Of a stretch of 14,516 bases of DNA, positions 1-6,231 are shown one piece after another (the first letter of the stretch is position 1; every line of letters begins with the position of its first letter). The notes beneath the pieces are model-generated. The model was not told the origin of the DNA, did no database searches, and worked only from the letters and a program-made list of their open reading frames with translations. Origin of the DNA: an uncultured Burkholderiales bacterium (GTDB lineage Bacteria; Pseudomonadota; Gammaproteobacteria; Burkholderiales; Burkholderiaceae_C); contig CAIODK010000088.1 of assembly GCA_903856995.1 (NCBI GenBank), positions 1-14,516 on the forward strand, given 5' to 3'. Made by a program: the position numbers and the translations under genes.

Positions 1-98
1 GCTGTGGCTAAACCAATGCCGCTGGATGCGCCAATCAGCCACACACTGCGACCTTGCCACTGGGTGATGGGCGTGTTGAATGGTTTCAAAAACTGCAT
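1..98 (-). CDS. Short-chain dehydrogenase/reductase, N-terminal fragment
   Basis: Only the first 32 codons lie in the window; the gene continues past the left edge. The peptide begins MQFLKPFNTPITQW and then shows a first beta strand (VWLIG) running into GASSGIG at residues 23-29. This is the GxxxGxG dinucleotide-binding motif of classical SDR enzymes, so an NAD(P)-dependent oxidoreductase is expected; the substrate cannot be read from the fragment. The ATG at 96-98 gives the usual short N-terminal extension before the motif, but no convincing Shine-Dalgarno precedes it. It follows the chalcone-isomerase-like gene after 67 bases on the same strand, so it is probably the sixth gene of the lipid operon. 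It could instead have its own weak promoter in that gap. SDR genes often accompany the FAD/DUF1365/Cfa-like set in other bacteria (recalled, not checked). Confidence 0.82.
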   Translation of the reverse strand, partial: MQFLKPFNTPITQWQGRSVWLIGASSGIGLAT

Positions 99-165
99 GT
101 CAAGAACCCCGTGCAAGCTTTATAAAAGAACACCATACCATCGACCGTGCGTCATACTGCCCGCT

Positions 166-744
166 TCATGGCTGGGAGCCTGCCAGCAGCTGCTGGCGAA
201 GTTTGCGCTGCGAGGTTTCGGGGGCTAACCAAATGCCCAAGAACCGCTTTGCGAATTCGTTGTCGTGTAGCTCGCCCAACACACGGTCCTGGTGCAGCAG
301 CTGCATGCCTTTGTCGGGGGTGTAAATGCCAGTGATGCGCTCACCCGAATGCACGTTGGGGATAAGGGCATGGAGTGTGGCCGACCAACTGTTGAATTGC
401 GCGGTGCTCAGCGGGCGTTGGCCGTGCATTTCGTCGATGGACCGTTGCGCAATGTCTGCGCCTTTGAAGTCGCGCAAATAGCGCAGCTCAAGCACCAGCA
501 CTTGTTTGGCCCAATCTTCGGCAGCAAATGGTGCGTTGGTCCACAAACTGGCGTCGTACACCTCAAAGCCCCAATAGGTGAAGCGCTGCTGACCTACCAA
601 GCGCGGTGTGCGCAATACGGCGGGCCACTGTGGCTGCAACGGGTCGCGGTTGGGCTCGGCCTGCACCCGGCTGGCCCACCAAATGCCCGTGCTGGCCAGA
701 GCGCCGTGCAACCCAACTGTCAACGCCGCGCGACGCGTGGTCAT
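166..744 (-). CDS. Exported chalcone-isomerase-like protein
   Basis: This 192-residue protein has an N-terminal export signal: Arg-Arg at residues 4-5, then a hydrophobic stretch and a likely cleavage after a VQA motif near residue 29. The RR followed by AALTV is only loosely Tat-like. The mature part shows the pattern of bacterial chalcone-isomerase-like proteins: a strand ending in GFEVYDASLW (about residues 59-68), then LELRYLRDFKGADIAQRS (about 86-103), and a C-terminal FAKRFLGIWL segment (about 164-173). The bacterial family has no settled reaction. Relatives with this fold include plant fatty-acid-binding proteins, so lipid binding in the periplasm fits the neighbouring lipid-modifying enzymes; that is inference. 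Its ATG overlaps the methyltransferase stop codon in an ATGA arrangement (741-744), indicating translational coupling. True flavonoid chalcone isomerase activity is unlikely. Confidence 0.8.
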   Translation of the reverse strand: MTTRRAALTVGLHGALASTGIWWASRVQAEPNRDPLQPQWPAVLRTPRLVGQQRFTYWGFEVYDASLWTNAPFAAEDWAKQVLVLELRYLRDFKGADIAQRSIDEMHGQRPLSTAQFNSWSATLHALIPNVHSGERITGIYTPDKGMQLLHQDRVLGELHDNEFAKRFLGIWLAPETSQRKLRQQLLAGSQP

Positions 745-1973
745 GGTTTGAGCAAGGTGAACTGAACCACGTCGGTGTTGTGCTGCTCAAAAGCGGCTTC
801 GCAGTAGGCGAGGTAGAACTCCCAAATGCGGATGAAACGCTCATCGAAACCCAGTTGCAACACCTGCGCTTTGTCTGCCATGAACTGATGACGCCAGCGC
901 CGCAAGGTCTCTGCGTAGTCCAAACCAAAGGCCAACTCGTCGACCACTTTCAAGCCTGCACGAGCGGCTTGCGCGCGGAACTCACGCGGGCACGGCAAGC
1001 AACCACCCGGGAAGATGTACTGCTGGATGAAGTCGGTGCTCTTGACGTAGCGGTCAAACAAAGCGTCGTCGATCACGATGGTTTGAATGCAGGCTTTGCC
1101 GCCGGGCTTGAGCAAACGTGCCACGCTGTCGAAATAAGTAGACCAATATTCTTGGCCGACGGCTTCCAACATTTCGATGGAACAAATCGCATCGTAGGGC
1201 CCATCGTCAATGTCCCGGTAGTCTTGCAGGCGTAAGTCACTGGTTTGGGCCAAGCCCAGTTTTTGCATGCGTTGATTGGCAAAGACGAGTTGTTCGTGGC
1301 TCAAAGTCACGCCACGCATGTGCGCGCCAAACTCTTGCCCCCCAAGCTCGGCCAAAGCACCCCAGCCGCAACCAATTTCGAGAATGCGGTCACCCGCTTT
1401 GGCGTTGACCATGCGCAAGGCGCGGCGCACTTTGGCGGTTTGTGCGTCGGCCATCGGTTGGCTGCGGTCGTCGCCAAACCACGCCGACGAGTAGTTCATG
1501 GTGGGGTCTAACCACAACGCGTAAAACGTATTGCCGAGGTCGTAATGCGCGTGGATGTTTTTCTTGCTGTTGTTGCGCGTGTTGCGGTGAAGCAAGTGGC
1601 GCACGCGGTAAAACAAGCGGCCTAGCCAATGACCGTAAATCATCTCATCCATGTCGCGGCGGTTGGCCACCAAAAGCTGTAGCAAGTCTGCGAGATTGTT
1701 GGTGGTCCAGTCCCCCGCGATGTAGCTTTCGGCAAAACCAATGTCGCCAGATTTCAGCGCCTGTGTGAGTGGTGTCCAGTTGTGCAAATGCAAGGTGGCG
1801 TTGAGCGCTTTGCCCGACGTAGGCGCAGCGCCAAATTGCTCCACACGGCCATCTGGCCATTGCACATGCAAGGTGCCATGTTGCAAACGCTGCAGCAGCG
1901 CGAGCACGCGACGTGCCGCAGCAGGCATGGGCTCTGCGCTGGGATTGGTGTTTGCCGAAACGGTGCTATTCAT
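741..1973 (-). CDS. Cyclopropane-fatty-acid-synthase-like SAM methyltransferase
   Basis: This 410-residue enzyme is a SAM-dependent methyltransferase of the Cfa/CmaA family, which modifies double bonds of membrane phospholipid acyl chains. Visible motifs are HYDLGNTFYALWLDP from residue 143, the SAM-binding loop EIGCGWG at 199-205, the conserved Glu270 (EMLEAVG), YIFPGGCLP, and Tyr353 (FGLDYAETL). Two bicarbonate-site residues of classical cyclopropane synthases differ: Ser163 stands where E. coli Cfa has Cys139 (MNYSSAW), and Gln297 where it has His266 (IQTI). The Ile two residues later is kept. This suggests a subfamily making methylated, non-cyclopropane acyl chains (an UfaM-like role) rather than a standard Cfa; that is inference. 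I chose ATG 1971-1973 because a GAGGAAGA Shine-Dalgarno lies 8 bases upstream; an in-frame ATG at 2051 would run into the DUF1365 gene. Fourth gene of the operon. Confidence 0.9.
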   Translation of the reverse strand: MNSTVSANTNPSAEPMPAAARRVLALLQRLQHGTLHVQWPDGRVEQFGAAPTSGKALNATLHLHNWTPLTQALKSGDIGFAESYIAGDWTTNNLADLLQLLVANRRDMDEMIYGHWLGRLFYRVRHLLHRNTRNNSKKNIHAHYDLGNTFYALWLDPTMNYSSAWFGDDRSQPMADAQTAKVRRALRMVNAKAGDRILEIGCGWGALAELGGQEFGAHMRGVTLSHEQLVFANQRMQKLGLAQTSDLRLQDYRDIDDGPYDAICSIEMLEAVGQEYWSTYFDSVARLLKPGGKACIQTIVIDDALFDRYVKSTDFIQQYIFPGGCLPCPREFRAQAARAGLKVVDELAFGLDYAETLRRWRHQFMADKAQVLQLGFDERFIRIWEFYLAYCEAAFEQHNTDVVQFTLLKP

Positions 1974-1981
1974 GGGCGTAC

Positions 1982-1989
1982 TCTTCCTC
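1982..1989 (-). promoter_or_regulatory. Ribosome binding site of the Cfa-like gene
   Basis: The minus strand reads GAGGAAGA here, 8 bases before the ATG at 1971-1973. It overlaps the TGA stop of the DUF1365 gene (1988-1990). It decides the methyltransferase start and indicates that the two genes are translated together. Confidence 0.7.
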
Positions 1990-2776
1990 AACGGGTCACA
2001 AAATCTTTGGGGGGTGTGGGCTTGGTAAAGAACGGCACATGCTTGCGCCATAGCTTCAACGCTTGCCAGTGGATGCGCAGCATCACCATCAAGGTCATCA
2101 ATGGATATGCCGTGAGCGCGTGCTGCAACGTGGCGCGGGTCACGGGCTTGAGGGCGCCGCTGAGACTGGTTTCAATCAGCGGTCCTTGTGCGTCGTCGTG
2201 GTCCACGCGGGCGACGGTGTGATCCGACGTGCGCATGAACAGAAAGCGGTAGTCGCCTTGCACCGCACAAAACGGTGAGACATGAAACACCTTGCTGGCG
2301 CGTTGTTCCAAGCCGTAACTTGGGCGGTCCAGCAAATAGCAATGGCGCTCACCAAAGGTGTTGTTGACTTCCACCACGATAGCCCGCAGTGTGTTGTCGG
2401 TTGCATGGCAATACCAAAAACTCACGGGTTTGAAGGTGTAACCCAGCACGCGTGGGTAGCACTTCAGCCACACCTCGCCTGTGGCGTCGTTGATGCCCGC
2501 GCTATGCAGCAACTCATCCAACCATGCGAGTGCGCCGCCTTGTGTTGCAGGGCGGCCGTCACCGTGGTCCACATCATGAAAGCTGATGGCGCCCGCACGG
2601 TTGATGGCCAGCGCGGCATCGCCCGTGGTTTGCAAGGTGCGCATGGGAAGCATCAAAAAAAACGTGCTGTACACAAACGCGTGTTGCTTGGGCCTCAGAC
2701 GGGTGTGCCGCACTTGTCCAAACCCGATCATGGCTTGGGGCGAAGCGCATGTGGCCGCTGGTAGGTGGGTGTGCAT
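1988..2776 (-). CDS. DUF1365 family protein
   Basis: This 262-residue protein matches the DUF1365 (COG3496) pattern as I recall it. The opening GFGQVRHTRLRPKQHAFVY is at residues 18-36, followed by FFLMLPMR, a central LKCYPRVLGYTFKPVSFWYC segment (about 104-123), and a C-terminal block with YPLMTLMVMLRIHWQALKLW (about 223-242). The biochemical function is not established. The family is widely found beside a COG2907 FAD protein and a Cfa-like methyltransferase, as here, so a step or accessory role in acyl-chain modification is inferred. It starts 18 bases after the FAD gene stop, with a weak GGA upstream. A second in-frame ATG (2729-2731) just before the conserved domain has no Shine-Dalgarno, so the longer form is given. 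No signal peptide is seen. Confidence 0.87.
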   Translation of the reverse strand: MHTHLPAATCASPQAMIGFGQVRHTRLRPKQHAFVYSTFFLMLPMRTLQTTGDAALAINRAGAISFHDVDHGDGRPATQGGALAWLDELLHSAGINDATGEVWLKCYPRVLGYTFKPVSFWYCHATDNTLRAIVVEVNNTFGERHCYLLDRPSYGLEQRASKVFHVSPFCAVQGDYRFLFMRTSDHTVARVDHDDAQGPLIETSLSGALKPVTRATLQHALTAYPLMTLMVMLRIHWQALKLWRKHVPFFTKPTPPKDFVTR

Positions 2777-2794
2777 TGGCTGTCCAGCGGGTGG

Positions 2795-4078
2795 TTAGGC
2801 GGCCAAGAGCCGTTGTGCAGCGTCTCGCCCGGCCTTGAAGCCGTCTTCATGAAAACCGTAGCCCATCCAAGCGCCGGCAAACCAGGTGTGTTGATGGCCT
2901 TGTAGCAGGGGCATGCGGGCTTGAGCCTTGATGGCCGGCAAGTCAAACACCGGGTGGGCGTATTCGTATTCACCCATCACGTGGGCTGGGTCCATCTCAT
3001 GAACGGGGTTGAGCGACACGATCACGTCTTGCGTGAAAGGCAGCGGCTGCAGACGGTTGAGCCAGTAATGCAAACACACCCGGGTTGATTCGGTGTTGTC
3101 GTGTGCGGCGCGTTCGTAGTTCCAAGCTGCCCAGGCGAGTTTTCGCTTTGGCATGACCGAGGTGTCGGTGTGTAGCACGGCGCGGTTGGGGTGGTAACGA
3201 ATGGCGCCCAGCGTGGCCTGCTCTTGAGGCGTGGGCTGGTCCAGCATGGCCAACGATTGGTCTGCATGGGTGGCCAAAATGACTTGGTCAAACCGCTCGC
3301 TCCCAGCCTGTGTGAAGAGGGTCACGCCGGCATCGTCACGCGCCACGCGCAGCACGGGTGTGTGCAGGCGCTGGTCAGGGATATGCGCCAAAATTTTCTC
3401 CACGTAGTGGCGCGCCCCGCCTGTGACCGTGTGCCATTGCGGACGGTTGTTCACTTGGATCAAACCATGGTTGTGGCAAAACCGAATCATGGTGGCGACA
3501 GGAAACAGCAACATTTGGTCGGTCGGGCAGCTCCAAATACAACCCAACATCGGCAGCAAGTACCAGTCGCGAAAAACGTCACTGAATCCGTGCGTGACCA
3601 AAAAACGGTCTAGAGGCTGGGCCAGTTCGTCGTCAAGGTGACGCTCGGCCAAAGCCGTCGCCAAGGTGTTGAAACGGACGACGTCGCGCAACATGCGCCA
3701 AAAGCTGGGGCTGATCAAGTTGCTGCGTTGGGCAAATACCGTGTTCAAGTTGGCCCCGTTCCACTCCAACGCCCGACCGCCTTTGTCCGCGGGTACTTGC
3801 ACCGAGAACGACATGTCGGAGGTGGCGGTGTCCACGTGTAATTCTTTAAACAGCGCAATCAGGCCGGGGTAGGTGCGTTCGTTGTAAACCAAAAACCCAG
3901 TGTCGACCCCGTGCGTTTGCAGCCCCGTGGCGGTGGGCAGTGTCACGTCCACGGTGTGCGTGTGCCCACCGAAATAACTGCCCGCCTCAAACAGGGTGAT
4001 GTCGGCCTGACCGCGCAAATGGTGCGCTGCAGACAAGCCCGCAATGCCCGAGCCGACGATGGCCACGCGTGGCGTCAT
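2795..4078 (-). CDS. FAD-dependent oxidoreductase, COG2907 type (amine-oxidase-like)
   Basis: This 427-residue flavoprotein begins with a Rossmann FAD-binding fold: VAIVGSGIAG at residues 5-14 (GxGxxG), the ribose-binding acidic residue Glu31 after the second strand (ITLFEAG), and a GGHTHT motif at 37-42 typical of the predicted NAD/FAD-binding proteins of COG2907. The C-terminal WFAGAWMGYGFHEDGFKAG is the closing FAD-contact segment seen in amine-oxidase-like flavoproteins. The family is related to phytoene-desaturase and amine-oxidase folds, so dehydrogenation of a lipid chain is a sensible guess. A role like that of the UfaD desaturase of furan-fatty-acid synthesis is possible but unproven. 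Its start overlaps the glutathione peroxidase stop by four bases (ATGA at 4075-4078), so the two are translationally coupled. No signal peptide, so it is probably cytoplasmic or peripheral to the inner membrane. Confidence 0.92.
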   Translation of the reverse strand: MTPRVAIVGSGIAGLSAAHHLRGQADITLFEAGSYFGGHTHTVDVTLPTATGLQTHGVDTGFLVYNERTYPGLIALFKELHVDTATSDMSFSVQVPADKGGRALEWNGANLNTVFAQRSNLISPSFWRMLRDVVRFNTLATALAERHLDDELAQPLDRFLVTHGFSDVFRDWYLLPMLGCIWSCPTDQMLLFPVATMIRFCHNHGLIQVNNRPQWHTVTGGARHYVEKILAHIPDQRLHTPVLRVARDDAGVTLFTQAGSERFDQVILATHADQSLAMLDQPTPQEQATLGAIRYHPNRAVLHTDTSVMPKRKLAWAAWNYERAAHDNTESTRVCLHYWLNRLQPLPFTQDVIVSLNPVHEMDPAHVMGEYEYAHPVFDLPAIKAQARMPLLQGHQHTWFAGAWMGYGFHEDGFKAGRDAAQRLLAA

Positions 4079-4680
4079 GGGGCGTCGCCCCTGGCCGTCA
4101 ATTGCTTTTCAATTTCTTGCACAAAGCTTTTGTCTTGCGGGCCGGTCATGGCGCTGAAGCTTTTGATATGACGACCGTCTCGGCTGATGACGTATTTGTA
4201 AAAGTTCCACTTCGGGGTGGTGCCCGTTTGCTCGGCCAGTTGTTTGAACAGGGGCAGCGCATTGGCACCGCGCACGGTGGTTTTGACGAACATGGGGAAC
4301 TTCACACCAAAGGTGTTTTCACAAAAGTCCGCGATCTGCGCGTTGCTGTCGGGTTCCTGCGAAAAGTCGTTGCTGGGGAAGCCCAGCACGACCAAGCCTT
4401 GTTCTTTGTACTTGGCGTACAGCGCTTCCAGTCCTTTGTATTGCGGTGTGAAGCCGCAAAAACTGGCGGTGTTGACCACGACGACGACTTGGCCTGCGTA
4501 CTGGCAAAGGGCTTGCGGTTTCTCGTCTTGTAACCGTGCCACGGTGTGTTGCAACACGCGCGGGCAGGTGCTGGTAGAAGCAGGCGTTGCGTCTGGCGCA
4601 CTGTGTGCAGCTGATATGCTTAGCAATAGCCCAGAAAACACAAAACACGCGCGGGTTAGTAAGGGTTTGGTTTGCATCAT
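4075..4680 (-). CDS. Exported glutathione peroxidase family thiol peroxidase
   Basis: This 201-residue protein reduces peroxides, probably including lipid peroxides. A signal peptide covers about residues 1-28 (hydrophobic core CFVFSGLLLSISA, cleavage near AHSA), placing it in the periplasm. The peroxidatic Cys75 is in NTASFCGFTPQY, Gln108 in FPSNDFSQEP, and Trp158-Asn159 in PKWNFYKYV, giving the family's Cys/Gln/Trp/Asn set. Cys120 (ADFCENTFGVKFPMF) lies where thioredoxin-type bacterial and plant enzymes have their resolving Cys, so a thioredoxin-like reductant is likelier than glutathione. The usual FPCNQF is FPSNDF here. The AAGGAG ribosome site is only 2 bases from the first ATG but 5 from the second (4675-4677), so translation may begin at the second Met. 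It is the first gene of the minus-strand operon and faces the B12-dependent regulator. Confidence 0.93.
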   Translation of the reverse strand: MMQTKPLLTRACFVFSGLLLSISAAHSAPDATPASTSTCPRVLQHTVARLQDEKPQALCQYAGQVVVVVNTASFCGFTPQYKGLEALYAKYKEQGLVVLGFPSNDFSQEPDSNAQIADFCENTFGVKFPMFVKTTVRGANALPLFKQLAEQTGTTPKWNFYKYVISRDGRHIKSFSAMTGPQDKSFVQEIEKQLTARGDAP

Positions 4681-4682
4681 GA

Positions 4683-4688
4683 CTCCTT
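4683..4688 (-). promoter_or_regulatory. Ribosome binding site of the peroxidase operon
   Basis: The minus strand reads AAGGAG. It sits 2 bases before the first and 5 bases before the second of two consecutive ATG codons, so spacing favours the second Met. It is one of the strongest Shine-Dalgarno sequences in the window, which fits a well-translated first gene of an inducible operon. Confidence 0.7.
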
Positions 4689-4699
4689 ATGATGACCTA

Positions 4700-4734
4700 G
4701 TTACCGTGCATCTGTCCATGACAAACGGAATAAC
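4700..4734. repeat. Nested inverted repeats, candidate operator
   Basis: The inner element is TGTC-CAT-GACA at 4713-4723, a perfect 4-base dyad. The outer arms are GTTACCG (4700-4706) and CGGAATAAC (4726-4734), complementary except for two inserted bases. The centres of the two dyads fall within one base of each other. The inner dyad overlaps the TTGTCA -35-like hexamer of the minus strand, so a bound protein could block that promoter. The short arms mean chance is not excluded, and I see no exact match to published LitR/CarH boxes that I can recall. Confidence 0.4.
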
Positions 4735-4754
4735 CACATTTTGACGGGTTTTTT

Positions 4755-5714
4755 ATGAACACATCTGAGCTGAATCTAGCCGTGCAGATGCCCATCGCTG
4801 CCGTCGAGCGCGACACGGGGATCGGTAAAGACACCTTACGGGTGTGGGAACGCCGCTACGACTTCCCTCAGCCCAGCCGTGATGAGAATGGTGAGCGTAT
4901 TTACCCTGCCGAACAAGTGGAAAAACTGCGCGTGATCAAACGGTTGATGGACCAAGGCCATCGGCCGGGTCGCATTGTGGGGGAGTCGATGGCTGCGTTG
5001 CAGCACTTGAGCCGTGGTGCAACCACCCTGAAAGGGGTTGAAGCACCGGCAGCCCCCCGACGAGAAGACTTGGCCGCATGCATCGCCATGGTTCAAGCGC
5101 ATGATGAAGAGGGTTTGCGCGCCTCGTTATTGGCGCAATTGGCCACCTTGGGGTTGCAGAGCATGGTGACCGATGTCGTTGCGCCGTTGACCACGTTGGT
5201 GGGTGAGGCGTGGGCCTGCGGTGACTTGGCTGTGCATGAGGAGCATCTCTACACCGAGTGTGTGGCGGGGGTGTTGCGACATGCGACGGAGGCGCTGCCT
5301 GCATACACCGAGGGGGGCGCGCCCTCGGTGTTGCTGACCACCTTTCCGAAGGAGTCGCATGGGGTGGGCTTGTTGATGGTGAAAAGTTTGCTGGCTTTGC
5401 AGGGTTGCCGTTGCCTGTGCTTGGGCACGCAAACCCCGATACGCGACATTGCGCAAGCTGCGCTGACACGCAAGGCCGATATCGTGGCGTTGAGCTTCAG
5501 CCTGAACATGAATATGAACCAAGTGGTGGACGGGCTGAATGAGCTGACTGTGCTGTTGCCTGAGGGAGTGCAGGTATGGGCGGGTGGTCAGTCAACAGCC
5601 TTGGCGCGCCGCCGCATCAAGGGCGTGGTGGTGATGACCGATTTGGCTTCCATTGCCCAAGCTGTGAAACGATGGCGCGCTGACCATCAGGCAGTGCCTG
5701 CATCGGCCACCTAA
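4755..5714 (+). CDS. litR: MerR family regulator with B12-binding photoreceptor domain (LitR/CarH type)
   Basis: This 319-residue regulator has a MerR-like winged helix at about residues 12-75 (TGIGKDTLRVWERRYDFP, then GERIYP and the LRVIKRLMDQGHRPG helix). A helical-bundle cap domain follows, then a cobalamin-binding Rossmann domain to about residue 308 (ALSFSLN and WAGGQ motifs). The cap domain has W153-x9-E163-H164, and the B12 domain has E200-x-H202-x-x-G205. Together these are the signature of adenosylcobalamin light sensors of the CarH/LitR family, where the His is the lower cobalt ligand. Known members bind DNA as tetramers in the dark and release it in light. Ala154 follows the Trp where Thermus CarH has His132, the post-illumination upper ligand. 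The gene diverges from the peroxidase/lipid operon, its probable target. ATG 4755 is the first possible start after an in-frame stop; the Shine-Dalgarno is poor, suggesting low expression. Confidence 0.93.
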   Translation: MNTSELNLAVQMPIAAVERDTGIGKDTLRVWERRYDFPQPSRDENGERIYPAEQVEKLRVIKRLMDQGHRPGRIVGESMAALQHLSRGATTLKGVEAPAAPRREDLAACIAMVQAHDEEGLRASLLAQLATLGLQSMVTDVVAPLTTLVGEAWACGDLAVHEEHLYTECVAGVLRHATEALPAYTEGGAPSVLLTTFPKESHGVGLLMVKSLLALQGCRCLCLGTQTPIRDIAQAALTRKADIVALSFSLNMNMNQVVDGLNELTVLLPEGVQVWAGGQSTALARRRIKGVVVMTDLASIAQAVKRWRADHQAVPASAT

Positions 5715-5726
5715 AATCAGAGCAAC

Positions 5727-6230
5727 ATGACCGACACCGCTTTGCCTCCCCCCGTATTTCTTGCCAAATTAGCCTCTCGCCAAAATGCCGTGCAGCGCAT
5801 GGTTGCCCTGCGAGCACTGGGGCCGGTGGTGTTCACCAATGGTGTGTTTGATGTGCTGCACCGAGGGCACGCGTCGTACCTTGCGCAAGCGCGCAGTTTG
5901 GGCGGCAGTTTGGTGGTGGCCTTGAACAGCGATGCCTCTGCACGCCGTTTGGGCAAAGGCCCAGACCGCCCCTTGAACAACGAACTCGACCGAGCCGCCT
6001 TGATGGCTGCCTTAGAGTCAGTGAGCCTGGTGACCTGGTTTGATGAAGACACGCCACTGGAGCTCATCTCCGAGTTGCGCCCCGATGTGTTGGTCAAGGG
6101 CGGCGACTATGACATGAGTCAGCTTGCAGAGACGCAGGTGGTACTCGCCTACGGCGGCCGCGCACAAGCGATCCCGTTTGTCGACGGCTACTCCACCACG
6201 GCGTTGGTCAAGAAGATCCGTCAAGGTTGA
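5727..6230 (+). CDS. rfaE2: D-glycero-beta-D-manno-heptose 1-phosphate adenylyltransferase
   Basis: This 167-residue enzyme transfers AMP from ATP to heptose 1-phosphate, making ADP-heptose for the lipopolysaccharide inner core in the cytoplasm. The nucleotidyltransferase signature is clear: FTNGVFDVLHRGH at residues 36-48, with the HxGH motif at 45-48, then VALNSDAS, DVLVKGGDY, and GYSTTALVKKI near the end (the family's nucleotide-binding TT motif). It corresponds to the C-terminal half of E. coli HldE. The sugar kinase half is absent and should be a separate gene elsewhere, as is usual in Burkholderiales. It starts 12 bases after the regulator stop with a weak ribosome site, so it is probably cotranscribed with the regulator, though no functional link is evident. 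Its stop lies one base from the convergent glnE stop. Confidence 0.95.
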   Translation: MTDTALPPPVFLAKLASRQNAVQRMVALRALGPVVFTNGVFDVLHRGHASYLAQARSLGGSLVVALNSDASARRLGKGPDRPLNNELDRAALMAALESVSLVTWFDEDTPLELISELRPDVLVKGGDYDMSQLAETQVVLAYGGRAQAIPFVDGYSTTALVKKIRQG

Positions 6231-6231
6231 G

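Larger units (their letters stand above)
4681..4754. promoter_or_regulatory. Divergent control region between the peroxidase operon and the MerR/B12 regulator
   Basis: These 74 bases separate two divergent genes and should hold both promoters. On the minus strand a TTGTCA hexamer (4719-4724) resembles a -35 box, but no good -10 follows at 16-18 bases (ACTAGG or AACTAG only). This suggests an activated, atypical or alternative-sigma promoter. On the plus strand no convincing sigma-70 pair was found, and the regulator ATG lacks a clear Shine-Dalgarno (the preceding bases are GACGGG followed by a T run). Nested inverted repeats occupy the centre. The arrangement is that expected for autoregulation by a MerR/LitR-type repressor. 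Confidence 0.55.

Noticed and set aside
119..126. TATAAA on both strands (TTTATAAA) in the gap before the SDR gene, a possible -10 box
   Set aside because: No -35-like hexamer lies 16-18 bases upstream on the minus strand, and operon read-through explains expression of the SDR gene.
1974..2051. Longer N-terminus for the Cfa-like protein
   Set aside because: The extra 26 residues overlap the end of the DUF1365 gene, and the ATG at 1971-1973 has a clear ribosome site 8 bases upstream.
4741..4746. TTGACG as a -35 box for the regulator
   Set aside because: It is only 8 bases from the ATG, so a promoter using it would start transcription inside the coding region.
5715..5726. Terminator between the regulator and rfaE2
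   Set aside because: Only 12 bases with no hairpin; cotranscription is more likely.
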